In this document: one piece after another, positions 9,834 to 19,367 of the stretch | Numbering within the stretch: the stretch's first letter is position 1 | Layout of the letters: every line of letters starts with the position of its first letter | Assembly: GCF_011947285.1 (NCBI RefSeq) | Contig: NZ_JAAOZT010000006.1 | Location: 310,001 to 374,000, forward strand | Source of the DNA: Glaciimonas immobilis | Lineage (GTDB): Bacteria; Pseudomonadota; Gammaproteobacteria; Burkholderiales; Burkholderiaceae_D | DNA: 64,000 nucleotides | Direction of reading: 5' to 3' | The notes under the pieces: model-generated | The model's database searches: none | Told to the model about the DNA's origin: nothing | Seen by the model: the letters and a program-made list of their open reading frames with translations, nothing else | Translations under genes and position numbers: made by a program

Positions 9834-10934
9834 TCAGAACGAGTGACTGACGCCAGTGTAAAACGCGTTTTGGTTTTGACCAGTCAAGCCGGTACCGCTA
9901 CCGGTTTCAACTTGAAAGTTTGTGTTTGAACCGTTGCGTACAGTACCAATGCTTGCGTATAACAGCGTGCGTTTAGACAAGCTGTAGTTGGTGCCCAGCA
10001 TGAATAAATTGGCGCTGCCGACATTTTGGTTCAACTTGACGTGATAAGCAGCAGCGATCAACGTGAGTGCAGGCGTCAATTGATAATTGGCACCAACCCA
10101 GAAATGGTTCGCTTTATCGGGACCAGCGACAGTTTGCGGTGCCGACAGGTTTTGGTAAGCTGCGTACAATTTCAATTTGTCGATGTTAACTGTACCGCCC
10201 AAAGTCAATTCTTTAGAATTGGTAAACAAGGTCGAAAATTGGCCCTTGTTGTCATTGGCAACGTCGTACATCGCAATTACTGAATAGCTTGGTTGTACGT
10301 AAGAAAGGGCAACGCCACTACTGCTAAGCGGTTTGGTTGCGCCTGCAACTTCACCGAACCCGTATGCCCCTTGTGCAGTAAAGCCGCCGAAACTTGGAGA
10401 AATGTATTGAACCTGATTGCTGGTTTGTGGCCAGTTGCGGCCTTTAACCAACGTGGCTGAACCCATATTTTGCTGACCAGTCGGGTCCAGGCTCCAGACG
10501 ATGTCGCTTGGCAGGGTCAGGTCGCGACCGAGTTTAACGGTACCGAAATCACCGACTAAACCGACATACGAGCGACGTGACCAAAGGGTAGAACCGCCAC
10601 CATTAGTTTGGCCGTTAGCAGCATTAAAACCGTTTTCCAAAGTAAAGATGGCTTTCAAACCGCCGCCAAGATCTTCAACACCTTTGAAACCGAACATGCT
10701 GGTACCCCAGCTATTGCCGCCCGAGCCCCATTTTGAACCGCGTTGACCATTTGCTGCGTTGTACTGATTGCTGTTGTAATCGATACCAGCATCTACGCGA
10801 CCATAGATGGTGACGTTAGTTTGTGCTTGTGCTTGGCCGGCGCAAGTGGCGGCTAAAATGATTGCTGCTGCTAATGGCTTTACCATTGGCAGGCATGAAG
10901 CCGTACGCAGACTTTTCAAAACAGTTTTGCTCAT
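9834..10934 (-). CDS. Outer-membrane general porin (porin_4 family)
   Basis: This 366-aa trimeric-type porin would let small solutes, probably sugars here, cross the outer membrane. A signal peptide ends around residue 38 (AGQAQAQ). The mature protein starts with the typical strand NVTIYGRVDAGIDY and ends with the C-terminal aromatic strand YTGVSHSF, whose terminal phenylalanine is the outer-membrane sorting signal. The RRSYVGLVGDFGTVKLGRD segment is characteristic of betaproteobacterial porins. AGGAG lies 5 bases before the ATG. Two HexR-like palindromes upstream suggest co-regulation with glucose catabolism. Substrate preference cannot be read from sequence. Confidence 0.93.
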   Translation of the reverse strand: MSKTVLKSLRTASCLPMVKPLAAAIILAATCAGQAQAQTNVTIYGRVDAGIDYNSNQYNAANGQRGSKWGSGGNSWGTSMFGFKGVEDLGGGLKAIFTLENGFNAANGQTNGGGSTLWSRRSYVGLVGDFGTVKLGRDLTLPSDIVWSLDPTGQQNMGSATLVKGRNWPQTSNQVQYISPSFGGFTAQGAYGFGEVAGATKPLSSSGVALSYVQPSYSVIAMYDVANDNKGQFSTLFTNSKELTLGGTVNIDKLKLYAAYQNLSAPQTVAGPDKANHFWVGANYQLTPALTLIAAAYHVKLNQNVGSANLFMLGTNYSLSKRTLLYASIGTVRNGSNTNFQVETGSGTGLTGQNQNAFYTGVSHSF

Positions 10935-11083
10935 TTCATCTCCTAGGTAAACATGTGGTGTGAACCACCGCTTTTCGAGTCTAATCGCCCGAAATTTTTA
11001 ATCTTTGCATACAAAAAATGGCAAAGCTTGTATCGCTTTGTTGGTGCTGATCTTAAACGGAAATGCCCTTTATTTGTTTATTT

Positions 11084-11100
11084 ATGTAGTTTTACTATAT
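11084..11100. promoter_or_regulatory. Candidate HexR operator upstream of the porin (site 1)
   Basis: ATGTAGTTTTACTATAT shares the AGT-N3-ACT core and spacing of the zwf and edd sites. It lies 150 bases upstream of the porin start. Confidence 0.4.
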
Positions 11101-11229
11101 TTTTGTTGCTAAAAAGCTGCACATTGGACCTTGTAAAAGAGCACGAATATCAATACTGTGATCGCACTAAGGCAAATAGTTATCGGTCTGGGAGAGTTAT
11201 TGATGTCGGATCTGGCAATGGCCCTTGAC

Positions 11230-11246
11230 ATGTATTTTTACTACAG
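11230..11246. promoter_or_regulatory. Candidate HexR operator upstream of the porin (site 2)
   Basis: ATGTATTTTTACTACAG has TGTA and TACA arms with the same 17-base layout as the other sites. It lies about 300 bases before the porin start, so looping with the nearer site is possible. Confidence 0.4.
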
Positions 11247-11438
11247 GTAGCTTTAATACATTTGGTGTGTTACCGAAGTTGAAGTTAACAGGAATTAGCT
11301 TTCGCCAATTGAAAGTAGTCGTTTGGAAAGTGCCCTGCCCGATAGGAAGCATCGCCCGGTAAATGGCGATAAATAAAGGTTGTTGGTTCAGATATCCACA
11401 AACATTACCGCGCGCGCTGTCAGCGCGACAAAGAGAGG

Positions 11439-11461
11439 AGCATAGCGGCGGGCGCTATGCT
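11439..11461 (-). terminator. Stem-loop after the epimerase gene
   Basis: AGCATAGCG pairs perfectly with CGCTATGCT across a 5-base loop, ten bases beyond the epimerase stop. On the minus strand it is followed by a pyrimidine-rich rather than pure T stretch, so termination strength is uncertain. Confidence 0.6.
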
Positions 11462-11470
11462 TAGTCTTGA

Positions 11471-12682
11471 TTAGGCCAGTTCGGATCCTAGGGCATAGAG
11501 TGATTCCAGATAGGCGCCCAGCGGATGATAGAAATCAGTTTTGCCATGGGGCGGCTTTTCCGGTCCATAGCGCTGGTTATTTCGATGCAAAATGCGATAC
11601 CAGCCACCGCGTTGCTGATCGATCAGATGATCGGCACTATATCGCCATAGCCTGTTGTACCAATCCCAATAAACCGGATTACCCGTTCTTTGTGCAAGCA
11701 ATGCAGCCGTCGCCAGAGACTCCGCCTGTACCCAAAAATATTTATCGTCATCGCAGGCCGTGCCATCCGGTGCCAAGCCATAAAACAGTCCACCGTGTTG
11801 CTTATCCCACGCCAGCGGCATGGTTACGTCGAATAACGCCTGTGCACGATCGACTAACCAATCGCCACCATGTTGCAATCGCGACTGGTATCGATCCAGC
11901 AATAGCAATAACTTGGACCATTCGGTCATGTGACCTGGCTGATAACCCCACGGCCTGAACATATTACTGCTATCGTTGCGGTTATATTCCCAGTCCACGC
12001 TCCAGTCGGTGTGATAGTGCTCCCATATCCATCCGTTCCCGAGCACTGCCTGGCGGATGGTGATGTTATGGGCCAGCAATTCTGCACGATGCAGATAGAC
12101 TGTCTCGCCTGTGGCTTCGAATGCAGCGATTAATGCCTCGCAGCTATGCATATTGGCGTTCTGACCGCGGTAGGATGACACCACGCCCTCCGGCGTTGCT
12201 TCGTCTGCGTAGAGGCCGTCGGCTTCCGACCAGAACAAACATTCCATTAACGCAAACGTGGCGCTGATTCCGGCGGCGGCGTCCGCTATGCCGATTTTTA
12301 GTGCGTGTGCGTGGGCTAACAATATGAACGCGAGACCATAGCAGTGCTGGGTGCGGTCAGCTGGGACGCCATTCTCCAGGACCCATGCGTAACCACCGTG
12401 GTCCGGCTGCTTATGCTTTTCTTCAATGAAGCGCAGACCATGACGGGCAGCTTCCCGGTATTCTTCTTTTCCGTCCAGCCGAAACGCCAGTGCATAGCAA
12501 AACACCATCCGTGCGCTGTTTACGAGATGCCGACTTTCGGCATTATAGATGCTGCCGTCGTCATTCAGATAATGAAAAAACCCACCCGCAGGATCAATTA
12601 CACGCGGATGAAAAAAAGCAATGTCGCGGCGCATTTGCGTGCGTAAGAAAGTCGGATCTTTAAATTCAGATGGTGTTGTCAT
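11471..12682 (-). CDS. AGE-family sugar epimerase/isomerase (mannose isomerase-like)
   Basis: This 403-aa protein belongs to the N-acylglucosamine 2-epimerase family, an (alpha/alpha)6 barrel. Family members interconvert N-acetylglucosamine/mannosamine, mannose/fructose or glucose/mannose. Visible family features include RHLVNSARMVFCYALA near residues 51-66, RGQNANMHSCEALIAAFEAT near 170-189 and GYQPGHMTEWSKLLLLLD near 245-262, which carry the conserved active-site arginines, glutamates and histidines. It is last in the pgi-zwf-hexR-epimerase order on the minus strand. That setting suggests it feeds mannose into the hexose-phosphate pool as fructose or glucose. The exact substrate is not determined. 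Confidence 0.85.
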   Translation of the reverse strand: MTTPSEFKDPTFLRTQMRRDIAFFHPRVIDPAGGFFHYLNDDGSIYNAESRHLVNSARMVFCYALAFRLDGKEEYREAARHGLRFIEEKHKQPDHGGYAWVLENGVPADRTQHCYGLAFILLAHAHALKIGIADAAAGISATFALMECLFWSEADGLYADEATPEGVVSSYRGQNANMHSCEALIAAFEATGETVYLHRAELLAHNITIRQAVLGNGWIWEHYHTDWSVDWEYNRNDSSNMFRPWGYQPGHMTEWSKLLLLLDRYQSRLQHGGDWLVDRAQALFDVTMPLAWDKQHGGLFYGLAPDGTACDDDKYFWVQAESLATAALLAQRTGNPVYWDWYNRLWRYSADHLIDQQRGGWYRILHRNNQRYGPEKPPHGKTDFYHPLGAYLESLYALGSELA

Positions 12683-12837
12683 TGCTTGTCTCTTTTAATT
12701 TATTTTGTGTTCTCTTACCTATTGGGGTCGTACTTGTCCTTACGCTACGTGAGGTCAAGGATACCTACTGCAGACCTTACGTGATAAGAAGCTGTTACCG
12801 ACAAAAAGTTCTGCAAGGCCTCTTCCGTCAGGATTAA

Positions 12838-13698
12838 TCAACGGAAGAACGAATCAAATTGCATGTCGAACTGTTGCAGGGCTTTTTGCGCGTTTTGCAT
12901 CTTCTTGCGGAATTCGGGACCCCGCTTGAGCGCCAGGCCGACCGCCAGAATATCAATCACGACCAGATGCGCTAAGCGGGCTGAGATGGGGGTATAGGGG
13001 TCAGTATTAAAACTCAGATCGATCGGAACCAGCACTGTCGCCAGTTCCGCCAGCGGTGTGCCACTAGGCCCCAGTACGATAACGTCGGCGCCGCCTTTTT
13101 TGGCCAGTTGAACGCTACGCAGCAATGCAGCATTGCCGCCACGTTGTGAGATGGCGACGACGGCATCGCCGGGCTGCAACAGCGACGCTGCAATGCTGTG
13201 GATATGCGGATCGGAATAGGCGACCGTCGGCACGCCAGAGCGGAAAAATTTATGTTGCGCATCGGCAGCAACAATACCGGAAGTTCCCTGACCGTAAAAT
13301 TCAATTTTGTTGGACTTTAGCAAAACATCCAGCGCACGTTGAATCGCATCGGGACTGAGATGATTGCGTAAGTCCAGCAGTGTATTAATGGAGCGACTGC
13401 AAATCTTGTTCACCAGATCGGCGGCGATATCATCTTGCGCCAGCATTTCGTTAGCGCCCGGCAGGGCGACCGCCAGACTCTGCGCTAACTTTAGCTTGAA
13501 ATCATGCCAGCCTTCGTAACCCACCGCCCGGCAGAAACGGACCACGGTCGGTTCCGAGACCAACGCATTTTTTGCCAGCGCAGTGATGTTCTCCGACAAC
13601 GCCAGTTGCGGGTTGTCGAGGATCGTCAGGGCGACTTTTTTCTCCGACTTGGAGAGTAAGTCAATTTGCGTGCGAATAGCGTCTAGTAGCATTGCCAA
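12838..13698 (-). CDS. hexR: HexR, RpiR-family transcriptional regulator
   Basis: This repressor of about 286 aa has an N-terminal helix-turn-helix (ITALAKNALVSEPTVVRFCR, about residues 40-60) and a C-terminal SIS domain (IEFYGQGTSGIVAADAQHKF). It is closely related to the C-terminal half of the glk fusion at 7.4-9.4 kb. In characterised proteobacteria HexR represses zwf, edd and glk genes and is released by keto-deoxy-phosphogluconate. I favour a TTG start at 13698, which lies 7 bases after AGGAG; an ATG two codons later is the alternative. The gene begins just beyond the end of the second zwf, so the two are probably co-transcribed. Confidence 0.9.
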   Translation of the reverse strand: MAMLLDAIRTQIDLLSKSEKKVALTILDNPQLALSENITALAKNALVSEPTVVRFCRAVGYEGWHDFKLKLAQSLAVALPGANEMLAQDDIAADLVNKICSRSINTLLDLRNHLSPDAIQRALDVLLKSNKIEFYGQGTSGIVAADAQHKFFRSGVPTVAYSDPHIHSIAASLLQPGDAVVAISQRGGNAALLRSVQLAKKGGADVIVLGPSGTPLAELATVLVPIDLSFNTDPYTPISARLAHLVVIDILAVGLALKRGPEFRKKMQNAQKALQQFDMQFDSFFR

Positions 13699-13708
13699 GG
13701 TGATGCTC

Positions 13709-15181
13709 CTACACTTCCGGTAACGCTTCTTCGCGCCATTGCAGTCCGTCGCGGCCAATTAATGCGCTGGCCGCAGCAGGTCCCCAGGTACCGGCGCTGT
13801 AGGGAATAGGCTCGTTTTCTTCCTGCTCCCAATAGTCCAGAATCGGCTCAACCCATTCCCATGCTGCCTCTAACTCATCGCTACGCATGAACAAAGTCAA
13901 TTGACCGCGCAGCACGTCGAGCAACAGTCGTTCGTAAGCTTCCATGCGCGGTGCTTTAAAGCTTTCGCGGAAGTTCAGTTCCAGTTCAACTGGCTTCAAA
14001 CGCATACCGTCGCCGGGCGTTTTAGCCATCAGGTTCAGGTGCAGGCCTTCGTCCGGTTGCAACCGTATCACCAGACAATTAGATTCAAAACTGCTATTGG
14101 GCTGAGTGAAAATGGAATGCGGAATTTTCTTAAATCTGATGACAATTTCGGCCAGAGAATCGGCCATGCGTTTGCCGGTGCGCAGATAAAATGGTACGCC
14201 TGCCCAGCGCCAGGTATCGACTTCAGTTTTAATCGCGACAAAGGTTTCTGTTCGTGAGTGCGGATCGGCGTCTTGTTCCTTGCGATAACCCGGTACTGCA
14301 ATACCGTTTACATGTCCGGCGCGATATTGACCTCGCACAACATTTTGGGCCAGACTGACTGGCGTAAAACGCTTTAGCGAGCGCAAAACTTTGAGCTTTT
14401 CATCGCGCACCGCATCGGAGGTGATCGACACCGGCGGCTCCATGGCGACGATGCAGAGTAATTGCAGCAAATGGTTTTGCAGCATGTCGCGCAGCGCGCC
14501 CGAGCTTTCGTAATAACCCATGCGATTGCCCACGCCCAGTTCTTCGGCAATGGTAATCTGCACGTCAGAAATCCATTCGCGACGCCATAATGGTTCAAAC
14601 AGCACGTTCCCAAAACGCAGGGCCAGCAGATTTTGAACGGTCTCTTTACCGAGATAATGATCGATCCGAAAAATCTGTGATTCAGAGAATATCTTCCCTA
14701 CTTCAGCATTGATTTGCTTGGCGCTCGCCAAGTCTCGTCCCAATGGCTTTTCTAGTACCACGCGCGAATTAGGCGTTGCCAGGCCGGAGCTTGACAGGTT
14801 GCGGCAAATTTTAGAAAACAACGCTGGAGGGGTCGCCAGATAAAATACATTAGTCACCGTTGGATCGGGGCGCATGGCGGCCACTAATGCCTTATACGAC
14901 TTGGCGTCTGTGGCATCCATGGCCACATATTGAATTCGCTTGCAAAGCCGCTCCCAGACGGCCGGCTCGAATATTTCCATCGAAATATGAGGGCGGGCGT
15001 CCTTGTCCAGTTGCTGAAGAAATGCGTCGTTCGACAGTTCATGGCGTCCAATACATAGAATGCGTGCGTTTGGGGGTAAGTCGTTGGCGCGATCGCGCGA
15101 GTACATCGCCGGTAGCAATTTACGCATCGAAAGATCGCCGGTGCCACCAAAGATTGCCAGATCAAATTCTGCTAATGCCAT
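13709..15181 (-). CDS. zwf: Glucose-6-phosphate 1-dehydrogenase (second copy)
   Basis: This is a second, full-length (490 aa) glucose-6-phosphate dehydrogenase. GGTGDLSMRK is at 12-21, EKPLG at 144-148 and RIDHYLGKE at 172-180, so all key blocks are intact. It has clear but incomplete similarity to the zwf at 5.8-7.2 kb, which suggests an old duplication or separate acquisition and perhaps different cofactor preference. It sits between pgi (66 bases upstream) and hexR (10 bases downstream) on the minus strand, forming a pgi-zwf-hexR unit that can cycle hexose phosphates into the Entner-Doudoroff or pentose-phosphate routes. Confidence 0.95.
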   Translation of the reverse strand: MALAEFDLAIFGGTGDLSMRKLLPAMYSRDRANDLPPNARILCIGRHELSNDAFLQQLDKDARPHISMEIFEPAVWERLCKRIQYVAMDATDAKSYKALVAAMRPDPTVTNVFYLATPPALFSKICRNLSSSGLATPNSRVVLEKPLGRDLASAKQINAEVGKIFSESQIFRIDHYLGKETVQNLLALRFGNVLFEPLWRREWISDVQITIAEELGVGNRMGYYESSGALRDMLQNHLLQLLCIVAMEPPVSITSDAVRDEKLKVLRSLKRFTPVSLAQNVVRGQYRAGHVNGIAVPGYRKEQDADPHSRTETFVAIKTEVDTWRWAGVPFYLRTGKRMADSLAEIVIRFKKIPHSIFTQPNSSFESNCLVIRLQPDEGLHLNLMAKTPGDGMRLKPVELELNFRESFKAPRMEAYERLLLDVLRGQLTLFMRSDELEAAWEWVEPILDYWEQEENEPIPYSAGTWGPAAASALIGRDGLQWREEALPEV

Positions 15182-15246
15182 AATTTTTGATTGTCCGTTT
15201 TACTTTAAGTCTGATTTAAAAAGTCTTCCTTGACGATGCTCCGACC

Positions 15247-16977
15247 CTACGCGGCGTCGCTTTTGGCGGCCATTAATACTGCACGAGCACGGTTTATTAA
15301 ACCATTGGTTGAACTATCGTGCTTGCCGACCGACGAATCGCAGGTTGCGTTGGTATTCAACTCATCGAGAATATGCGTGGCCATTACTTTTCCCAACTCT
15401 ACTCCCCATTGATCAAAACTATTGATGCCCCAGATCACGCCTTGCACGAATACCTTGTGCTCATACAGGGCGATTAAAGCGCCGAGCGCGGCGGGGGTCA
15501 GCTTTTGCATCAAGATGGTATTACTAGGACGATTACCAGGAAAAGTCCGATGCGGTAACAGCGCCGTTATCTGGTCTTCTGGCATGCCTTTGGTTTGCAT
15601 TTCTGCACGCACTTCGTCAGCGCTTTTGCCACGCATAAAGGCTTCTGACTGTGCAAAGCAGTTGGCCAGCAACGCCGCCTGATGGCCCGGCAGGCGATGC
15701 TCAGGCGCTAGCGCGGCAATGAAATCAACCGGCGTAATATCGGTGCCCTGATGCAAAAGCTGGAAGTAAGCATGCTGTCCGTTGGTACCTACGTTGCCCC
15801 AGATTACCGGACAAGTGTTAACCTCCACCGGGCTGCCATCGAGCGCCGTACGCTTACCGTTACTTTCCATTTCCAGTTGCTGCAAGTACGATGGAAAATT
15901 TCCTAAATCCTGATGGTAAGGCGCAATCGATAACGACGCGCTGCCGCAGAAATTGCGTTGCCAGACGCCGACCAGCGCAAGAATAGCGGGCATATTTTGT
16001 TCGAGCGGCGCGCTGCGGAAATGACTGTCCATCGCATGCGCGCCAGCCAGAAATTCGCTGAATCGCTCAAACCCGATTGCCAGCGCGACCGACAGGCCGA
16101 TTGACGACCAGACAGAGTAGCGCCCACCCACCCAATCCCAGAACGGGAACATGTTTTGGGGATCAATGCCGAACGCCTTGACGCCTTCGGTATTGGTAGA
16201 GACCGCCACAAAATGATGTGCCAGATCGGTTTCGGTAGCAGTTTCTGCCTGCGTCAGGAACCATTGCCGGGCACTATGCGCGTTCATCATGGTTTCCATC
16301 GTCGTGAAGGTCTTGGACGCGATCACGAACAGCGTAGTTGCAGGGTCTATTTTCGATAAGACGGCATCGATATCGTGCCCATCGACATTTGACACAAAAT
16401 GCATCGTCAAACGTGCATGCTGAAACGGTCGTAGCGCCTGACAAACCATTTTCGGTCCAAGATCTGAGCCGCCGATGCCGATGTTGACGATGTCGGTAAT
16501 TGGCTTGCCGTTGTAGCCCCGCCATTTTTCCGAACGTACCGATTCGGTGAATGTCGCGATTTGCTCCAGTACAGCGTGAACATCGGCATTGACCTGTTGC
16601 CCATCCACGACCAGTGCGGCAGCAGCAGAACTCGGCGGCCACGGCGTGCGCAGCGCAGTGTGCAATACGGCGCGGTGCTCGGTCGTATTGATTTTTTCCC
16701 CGACAAACATCGCTTCACGGCGGGCTTCAACATGGCGTTCACGGGCCAGATTAAAAAGCAGGGACATGGTTTCGCTGGTCAGCGTATTCTTGGCATAATC
16801 TAAAAACAGGCCTGCTGCTTCAACAGTGAAACTGGCGAAGCGGTCTGGATCGCCATCGAACAACGCGCGTAAGGGGATATTTTTTGTCGCAGCGTAGTGT
16901 TCCTGCAGCGCCAAAAAGGAAGGTGTATCGGCTTTTAGGCTGGAAATGTGTTGCGCAGAATAGGGTGTCGTGGACAT
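15247..16977 (-). CDS. pgi: Glucose-6-phosphate isomerase
   Basis: It interconverts glucose 6-phosphate and fructose 6-phosphate in the cytoplasm. The 576-aa length is usual. Substrate-binding motif GIGGSDLGP is at 167-175 and SKTFTTMET at 221-229. The catalytic glutamate is at 371 (MESNGKR), histidine at 402 (GTNGQHAYFQ) and lysine at 530 (GVELGK), by correspondence with the known enzyme. It heads the minus-strand operon. Two palindromic stretches just upstream may serve its promoter. In an organism relying on Entner-Doudoroff enzymes, Pgi would chiefly recycle fructose 6-phosphate or channel mannose-derived fructose. Confidence 0.96.
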   Translation of the reverse strand: MSTTPYSAQHISSLKADTPSFLALQEHYAATKNIPLRALFDGDPDRFASFTVEAAGLFLDYAKNTLTSETMSLLFNLARERHVEARREAMFVGEKINTTEHRAVLHTALRTPWPPSSAAAALVVDGQQVNADVHAVLEQIATFTESVRSEKWRGYNGKPITDIVNIGIGGSDLGPKMVCQALRPFQHARLTMHFVSNVDGHDIDAVLSKIDPATTLFVIASKTFTTMETMMNAHSARQWFLTQAETATETDLAHHFVAVSTNTEGVKAFGIDPQNMFPFWDWVGGRYSVWSSIGLSVALAIGFERFSEFLAGAHAMDSHFRSAPLEQNMPAILALVGVWQRNFCGSASLSIAPYHQDLGNFPSYLQQLEMESNGKRTALDGSPVEVNTCPVIWGNVGTNGQHAYFQLLHQGTDITPVDFIAALAPEHRLPGHQAALLANCFAQSEAFMRGKSADEVRAEMQTKGMPEDQITALLPHRTFPGNRPSNTILMQKLTPAALGALIALYEHKVFVQGVIWGINSFDQWGVELGKVMATHILDELNTNATCDSSVGKHDSSTNGLINRARAVLMAAKSDAA

Positions 16978-17002
16978 ATCTGAACTCTCATGGCGGCTGG
17001 AA

Positions 17003-17020
17003 TTGTATGTAACTATACAA
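17003..17020. promoter_or_regulatory. Palindromic candidate operator upstream of pgi
   Basis: TTGTATGTAACTATACAA is a near-perfect palindrome 26 bases before the pgi start. Its arms match the HexR TTGTA..TACAA arms, but the spacer is one base longer than at the zwf and edd sites. A second, looser TTTGT...ACAAA palindrome follows at 17024-17045. Confidence 0.45.
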
Positions 17021-17271
17021 CACTTTGTGGTAACTTCACTACAAAAAATTCTTGATTTAATCCTGTCAACTGTGGGACTTTACGTAATATTAGGGTGCTA
17101 CCGCCTTCTTTTAACGTTATATTTAATAGGTATGAAAGTTGTTTTAATCAAAAAAAGCACAATCAAAAACGATAATAATGCATAAATTTTGGTGTTTTCG
17201 CTATAGGATGGCAGTTTTTTAGCGACATTGATACGGGGATAAATACCTAATGATACCGCTGCCTACATTAT

Positions 17272-17288
17272 TTGTAGTAAAATTACGG
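17272..17288. promoter_or_regulatory. Candidate HexR operator upstream of edd
   Basis: TTGTAGTAAAATTACGG agrees with a TTGTAATTAAATTACAA-like HexR consensus in 14 of 17 positions. It lies about 130 bases before the edd start codon, in the region between the divergent pgi and edd genes. Confidence 0.55.
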
Positions 17289-17416
17289 ATTAATGAATTC
17301 AAGGTGGATTTACTTTGATTCAGGCTTATGCGGCGTTTATAGTGCGTTTTGCATTCGCGAGCTTCGTTCAGTGAAATTCCGTCTACATTTTTCAGTTTAT
17401 TTTCGAGGATTAAAAC

Positions 17417-19270
17417 ATGTCTGTTCTAGCCAGCGTTGCAGCAGTTACCGAGCGAATTATCGCGCGCAGCCAACCGTATCGTAGTGCCTATTTGCAGCGG
17501 ATTGAAATCGCACGGCGGCAAGACGTGCAGCGCGGGGCGTTATCCTGTACTAACCTGGCGCATGGGTTTGCAGCCTTTCCAGTGAATGATAAATTGCGAT
17601 TGAAACAAGATAAGGATCTTTCTGTTGCGATTGTTTCTTCCTATAACGATATGCTGTCGGCCCATCAGCCGTTTGAAAATTTTCCGCAAATTATCAAGGA
17701 TGCCGTACGCGCAGCAGGAGGTGTAGCGCAGTTTGCAGGTGGCACGCCAGCGATGTGCGACGGGGTTACGCAGGGACAGCCGGGCATGGAATTATCCTTG
17801 TTTTCGCGGGATGCGATTGCCATGGCGACCGCGATTGCACTCTCCCACAATATGTTTGATGCTGCATTGTATCTTGGCATTTGCGACAAAATCGTGCCAG
17901 GACTGCTGATTGGCGCGCTGCATTTTGGACATCTGCCGGCAATTTTTGTTCCGGGCGGTCCCATGACCAGCGGCATGAGCAATAAAGAAAAAGTCAAAAT
18001 TCGTCAACTGTACGCAGAAGGAAAAGTGGACCGCGCCGGACTACTGGAGGCTGAATCAGAGTCCTATCATAGCGCCGGAACCTGTACCTTTTATGGCACC
18101 GCCAACAGCAATCAAATGTTGATGGAAGCGCTCGGCTTGCATCTCCCGGGTTCAGCGTTCATCACACCTAACACTCCTTTACGCGACGCCTTGACCGCGG
18201 AAGCAGGACGTCAGGCGTTGAAAATCACCGACCATAGCGGCAACTATCGTCCGGTTGGGCACGTAGTGAGTGAAAAGAGTATCGTTAATGCCATCGTCAC
18301 GTTGCTGGCCACCGGCGGGTCGACCAACCACACCCTGCATCTGGTCGCGATTGCCAAGGCGGCGGGGATTATCATCGACTGGAATGATTTTGATGCGCTC
18401 TCTGCAGTAGTACCACTGGTGACGCGGATTTATCCGAATGGCGATGCGGACGTTAATCACTTTCACGCAGCTGGGGGCACGGGTTTTGTGATCCGCGAGT
18501 TGCTGGACGCTGGCTTGATGCATGAGGATGTAACGACAATTTTGGGTGACAGTTTGCGGGCGCATTGCGCTGAGCCGTTTTTGGAGGGCAATCAGGTTGT
18601 GTTTAAAGCCGCCCCCGAAAAAAGCGGCGACGATTCGGTCTTGCGTACTGCTAGCGCGCCGTTTGCGCCGGACGGCGGCCTACGCTTACTGACCGGTAAC
18701 CTTGGGCGCGCCGTGATCAAGATTTCAGCGGTCAAGAAAGAACACTGGATAGTGGAAGCCCCCGCGATAGTTTTCAAGTCGCAGGACGCCTTCATGAAGG
18801 CGTTCCGTGCCGGTGAACTGGATCGCGACTTTGTGGCTGTATTAAGCTTTCAGGGACCGCGTGCAAACGGCATGCCGGAATTACATGCATTGACACCTGC
18901 GCTCGGCTTATTGCAAGATAAAGGACGCCATGTTGCATTGGTGACGGACGGTCGCATGTCGGGCGCGTCGGGCAAGGTGCCGGCGGCAATTCATGTAACG
19001 CCGGAGGTATCTGCCGGCGGTCCGTTAGCGCTGGTGCGTACCGGCGACATGATCAAAATGGATGCGGAGCACGGCATACTTGAGGCTATCGTGCCAGCCC
19101 AGGAGTGGGCGCTGCGGCAATTGCAATCGACCAATCTGGATGCCAATCAGGTAGGGATGGGGCGCGAATTATTTGCCATGTTCCGCAATACGGTGAGCGC
19201 AGCAGAAGAGGGCGCAACCATCTTTGATCTGCCGCCTGTGATGAAACCGGTCGGCGCGATTGCTATATAG
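17417..19270 (+). CDS. edd: 6-Phosphogluconate dehydratase
   Basis: It dehydrates 6-phosphogluconate to 2-keto-3-deoxy-6-phosphogluconate, the first committed Entner-Doudoroff step. The 617-aa protein is of the IlvD/Edd Fe-S class. The iron-sulfur ligand cysteines are visible at 114 (AMCDGVTQG), 156 (GICDKI) and 223 ([13 protein letters not shown]), and [16 protein letters not shown] lies near the C-terminus. GAGG precedes the ATG. It is followed after 97 bases by eda, with a perfect palindrome between the two genes. Confidence 0.96.
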   Translation: MSVLASVAAVTERIIARSQPYRSAYLQRIEIARRQDVQRGALSCTNLAHGFAAFPVNDKLRLKQDKDLSVAIVSSYNDMLSAHQPFENFPQIIKDAVRAAGGVAQFAGGTPAMCDGVTQGQPGMELSLFSRDAIAMATAIALSHNMFDAALYLGICDKIVPGLLIGALHFGHLPAIFVPGGPMTSGMSNKEKVKIRQLYAEGKVDRAGLLEAESESYHSAGTCTFYGTANSNQMLMEALGLHLPGSAFITPNTPLRDALTAEAGRQALKITDHSGNYRPVGHVVSEKSIVNAIVTLLATGGSTNHTLHLVAIAKAAGIIIDWNDFDALSAVVPLVTRIYPNGDADVNHFHAAGGTGFVIRELLDAGLMHEDVTTILGDSLRAHCAEPFLEGNQVVFKAAPEKSGDDSVLRTASAPFAPDGGLRLLTGNLGRAVIKISAVKKEHWIVEAPAIVFKSQDAFMKAFRAGELDRDFVAVLSFQGPRANGMPELHALTPALGLLQDKGRHVALVTDGRMSGASGKVPAAIHVTPEVSAGGPLALVRTGDMIKMDAEHGILEAIVPAQEWALRQLQSTNLDANQVGMGRELFAMFRNTVSAAEEGATIFDLPPVMKPVGAIAI

Positions 19271-19282
19271 CATGCAGCACAC

Positions 19283-19302
19283 TGTATGCACTAATGCATA
19301 CA
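19283..19302. promoter_or_regulatory. Perfect 8-bp-arm palindrome between edd and eda
   Basis: TGTATGCACTAATGCATACA has two exact 8-base arms around CTAA. It begins 13 bases after the edd stop and ends 66 bases before eda. It could be an operator for a GntR-type repressor or an RNA hairpin; there is no following T-run, so termination is unlikely. Confidence 0.5.
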
Positions 19303-19367
19303 ATCTCTGGCCGGTGGATTTTCGGCCGACAAATTGAGCAGTTTTGACGAACATTAGAAAGCAATAA

